Source: CAYURR01 sp964446745 (GTDB lineage Bacteria; Bacillota; Clostridia; Lachnospirales; WQUN01). Taken from it: DNA of 6,834 bases. The stretch is from NCBI GenBank assembly GCA_964446745.1, contig CAYURR010000160.1, positions 1 to 6,834 of the forward strand, written 5' to 3'. Below, piece by piece: positions 6,473-6,834 of the stretch; position 1 is the stretch's first letter; each line of letters begins with the position of its first letter. A program made the position numbers and the translations under genes. The notes beneath the pieces are model-generated. The model ran no database searches and was not told the DNA's origin. It saw nothing but the letters and a program-made list of their open reading frames with translations.

Positions 6473-6751
6473 GATGTTCAAGAAAAAAACAGCCGTTCCC
6501 GAGATGATATTTCGTCTCGGGAACGGCTCGAAAAAGAGGATCAGATCATATCGCATTCGATAGAATTCTTCAATGATCCGAGCCCGTGCTTTATACACAG
6601 GGGCGCGGTGGTTACACGTTTGTGTACGGAGATAGAAAACGCTGTGCGGGACGCGACACATGTGCATGGGGGGCTTTTGACCGGGGAGCGGGTACCGGAG
6701 GTTGTACATAGGTATTTGGAGCTGGAAGATATTATGGGGTTGGAATTTTAA
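6473..6751 (+). other. Stop-free stretch in the fucosidase frame, status unclear
   Basis: After the fucosidase TAA, the same frame stays open for 92 codons until TAA 6749-6751. It has no ATG start. The first possible start with spacing from a purine-rich stretch is GTG 6608, giving 47 residues. The part after about 6533 reads like plausible protein, for example TRLCTEIENAVRD and VPEVVHRYLELEDIMGLEF near the end. The first 30 codons run through the terminator hairpin. I do not recognise the family. It may be a small gene, the remnant of a truncated gene, or chance; open frames of this size do occur by chance here. Apart from the hairpin I see no other supported feature between 6473 and 6731. 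Confidence 0.25.
6484..6528 (-). terminator. Strong intrinsic terminator for leftward transcription
   Basis: AGCCGTTCCCGAGA (6491-6504) and TCTCGGGAACGGCT (6515-6528) are perfect 14-base complements. Two further pairs (one G-U) extend the stem and leave a 6-base loop. Read leftward, the hairpin is followed by G and seven T residues (complement of 6483-6489). Read rightward, it is followed by CGAAAAAG with no T-tract. It is therefore a textbook terminator for the opposite strand to the fucosidase, although its position 18 bp after the fucosidase stop could also let it protect that mRNA's 3' end. Confidence 0.8.
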
Positions 6752-6834
6752 CAATCTCCATCATGCGCCGAATGTCCTGTATAATCGTGTCGCGCTTGAA
6801 CGGTTCGATCAGAAGGTTTTTGCCGGTCATAATA
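6732..6834 (-). CDS. 3' end of a leftward gene cut by the window edge; hypothetical
   Basis: An open frame enters from the right edge and stops at TAA (6734-6732). The visible residues include GKNLLIEPFKRDTIIQDIRRMM. This resembles the last strand and helix of a response-regulator receiver domain, where a lysine in K-P-F is expected; here it is E-P-F. About 34 codons are visible, with an internal or initiating ATG at 6830-6828 but no room to see a ribosome binding site. The leftward terminator at 6484-6528 gives independent support for leftward transcription across this end, though it lies about 200 bp beyond the stop. The family suggestion is tentative. Confidence 0.4.
   Translation of the reverse strand, partial: IMTGKNLLIEPFKRDTIIQDIRRMMEIVKIPTP

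Noticed and set aside
6407..6754. 115-codon leftward open frame under the fucosidase end
   Set aside because: It would translate through the terminator hairpin into antisense fucosidase, starts at TTG without a clear ribosome binding site, and looks like a frame shadow.
1..6834. CRISPR arrays, insertion sequences, tRNA or rRNA genes
   Set aside because: I found no regularly spaced repeats, transposase-like protein, tRNA-like cloverleaf or rRNA stretch on either strand by reading.

Overview
The window looks like chromosomal DNA from a low-to-mid GC Gram-positive anaerobe, most likely a clostridial gut-type Firmicute. This is inferred from strong AGGAGG-type ribosome binding sites, heavy use of ATA and AGG codons, and the gene families present. 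No marker gene fixes the species.

Layout: (1) Positions 1-2285 hold a rightward two-gene operon for an ABC-2 type exporter of the NatAB/YhaQP kind, an ATPase followed 2 bp later by its membrane permease. (2) Positions 2288-3741 hold a leftward pair, a LacI-family regulator followed by a FucU-type L-fucose mutarotase. The mutarotase stop lies 2 bp from the permease stop, and the exporter operon's apparent intrinsic terminator lies inside the mutarotase coding sequence. (3) Positions 3742-3904 are a divergent promoter region with a good sigma-A type promoter facing right, a candidate promoter facing left and one or two candidate operators. (4) Positions 3905-6472 hold a rightward pair: a divergent uroporphyrinogen-decarboxylase-fold (URO-D/MtaA superfamily) protein and a cytoplasmic GH29 alpha-L-fucosidase. 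(5) Positions 6473-6834 hold a strong hairpin terminator whose U-tract serves leftward transcription, a stop-free stretch of unclear status, and the last codons of a leftward gene cut by the window edge.

The middle of the window reads as an intracellular fucoside-use locus. The LacI regulator probably controls both its own operon and the URO-D-like/fucosidase operon. The fucosidase would release L-fucose inside the cell and FucU would interconvert its anomers. No fucose isomerase, kinase, aldolase or sugar importer is in the window. The least explained part is the URO-D-like protein. It is linked to a fucosidase but lacks the His-x-Cys zinc signature of the corrinoid methyltransferases and the classical N-terminal motif of haem-pathway UroD. 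The exporter operon appears to be an unrelated neighbour.
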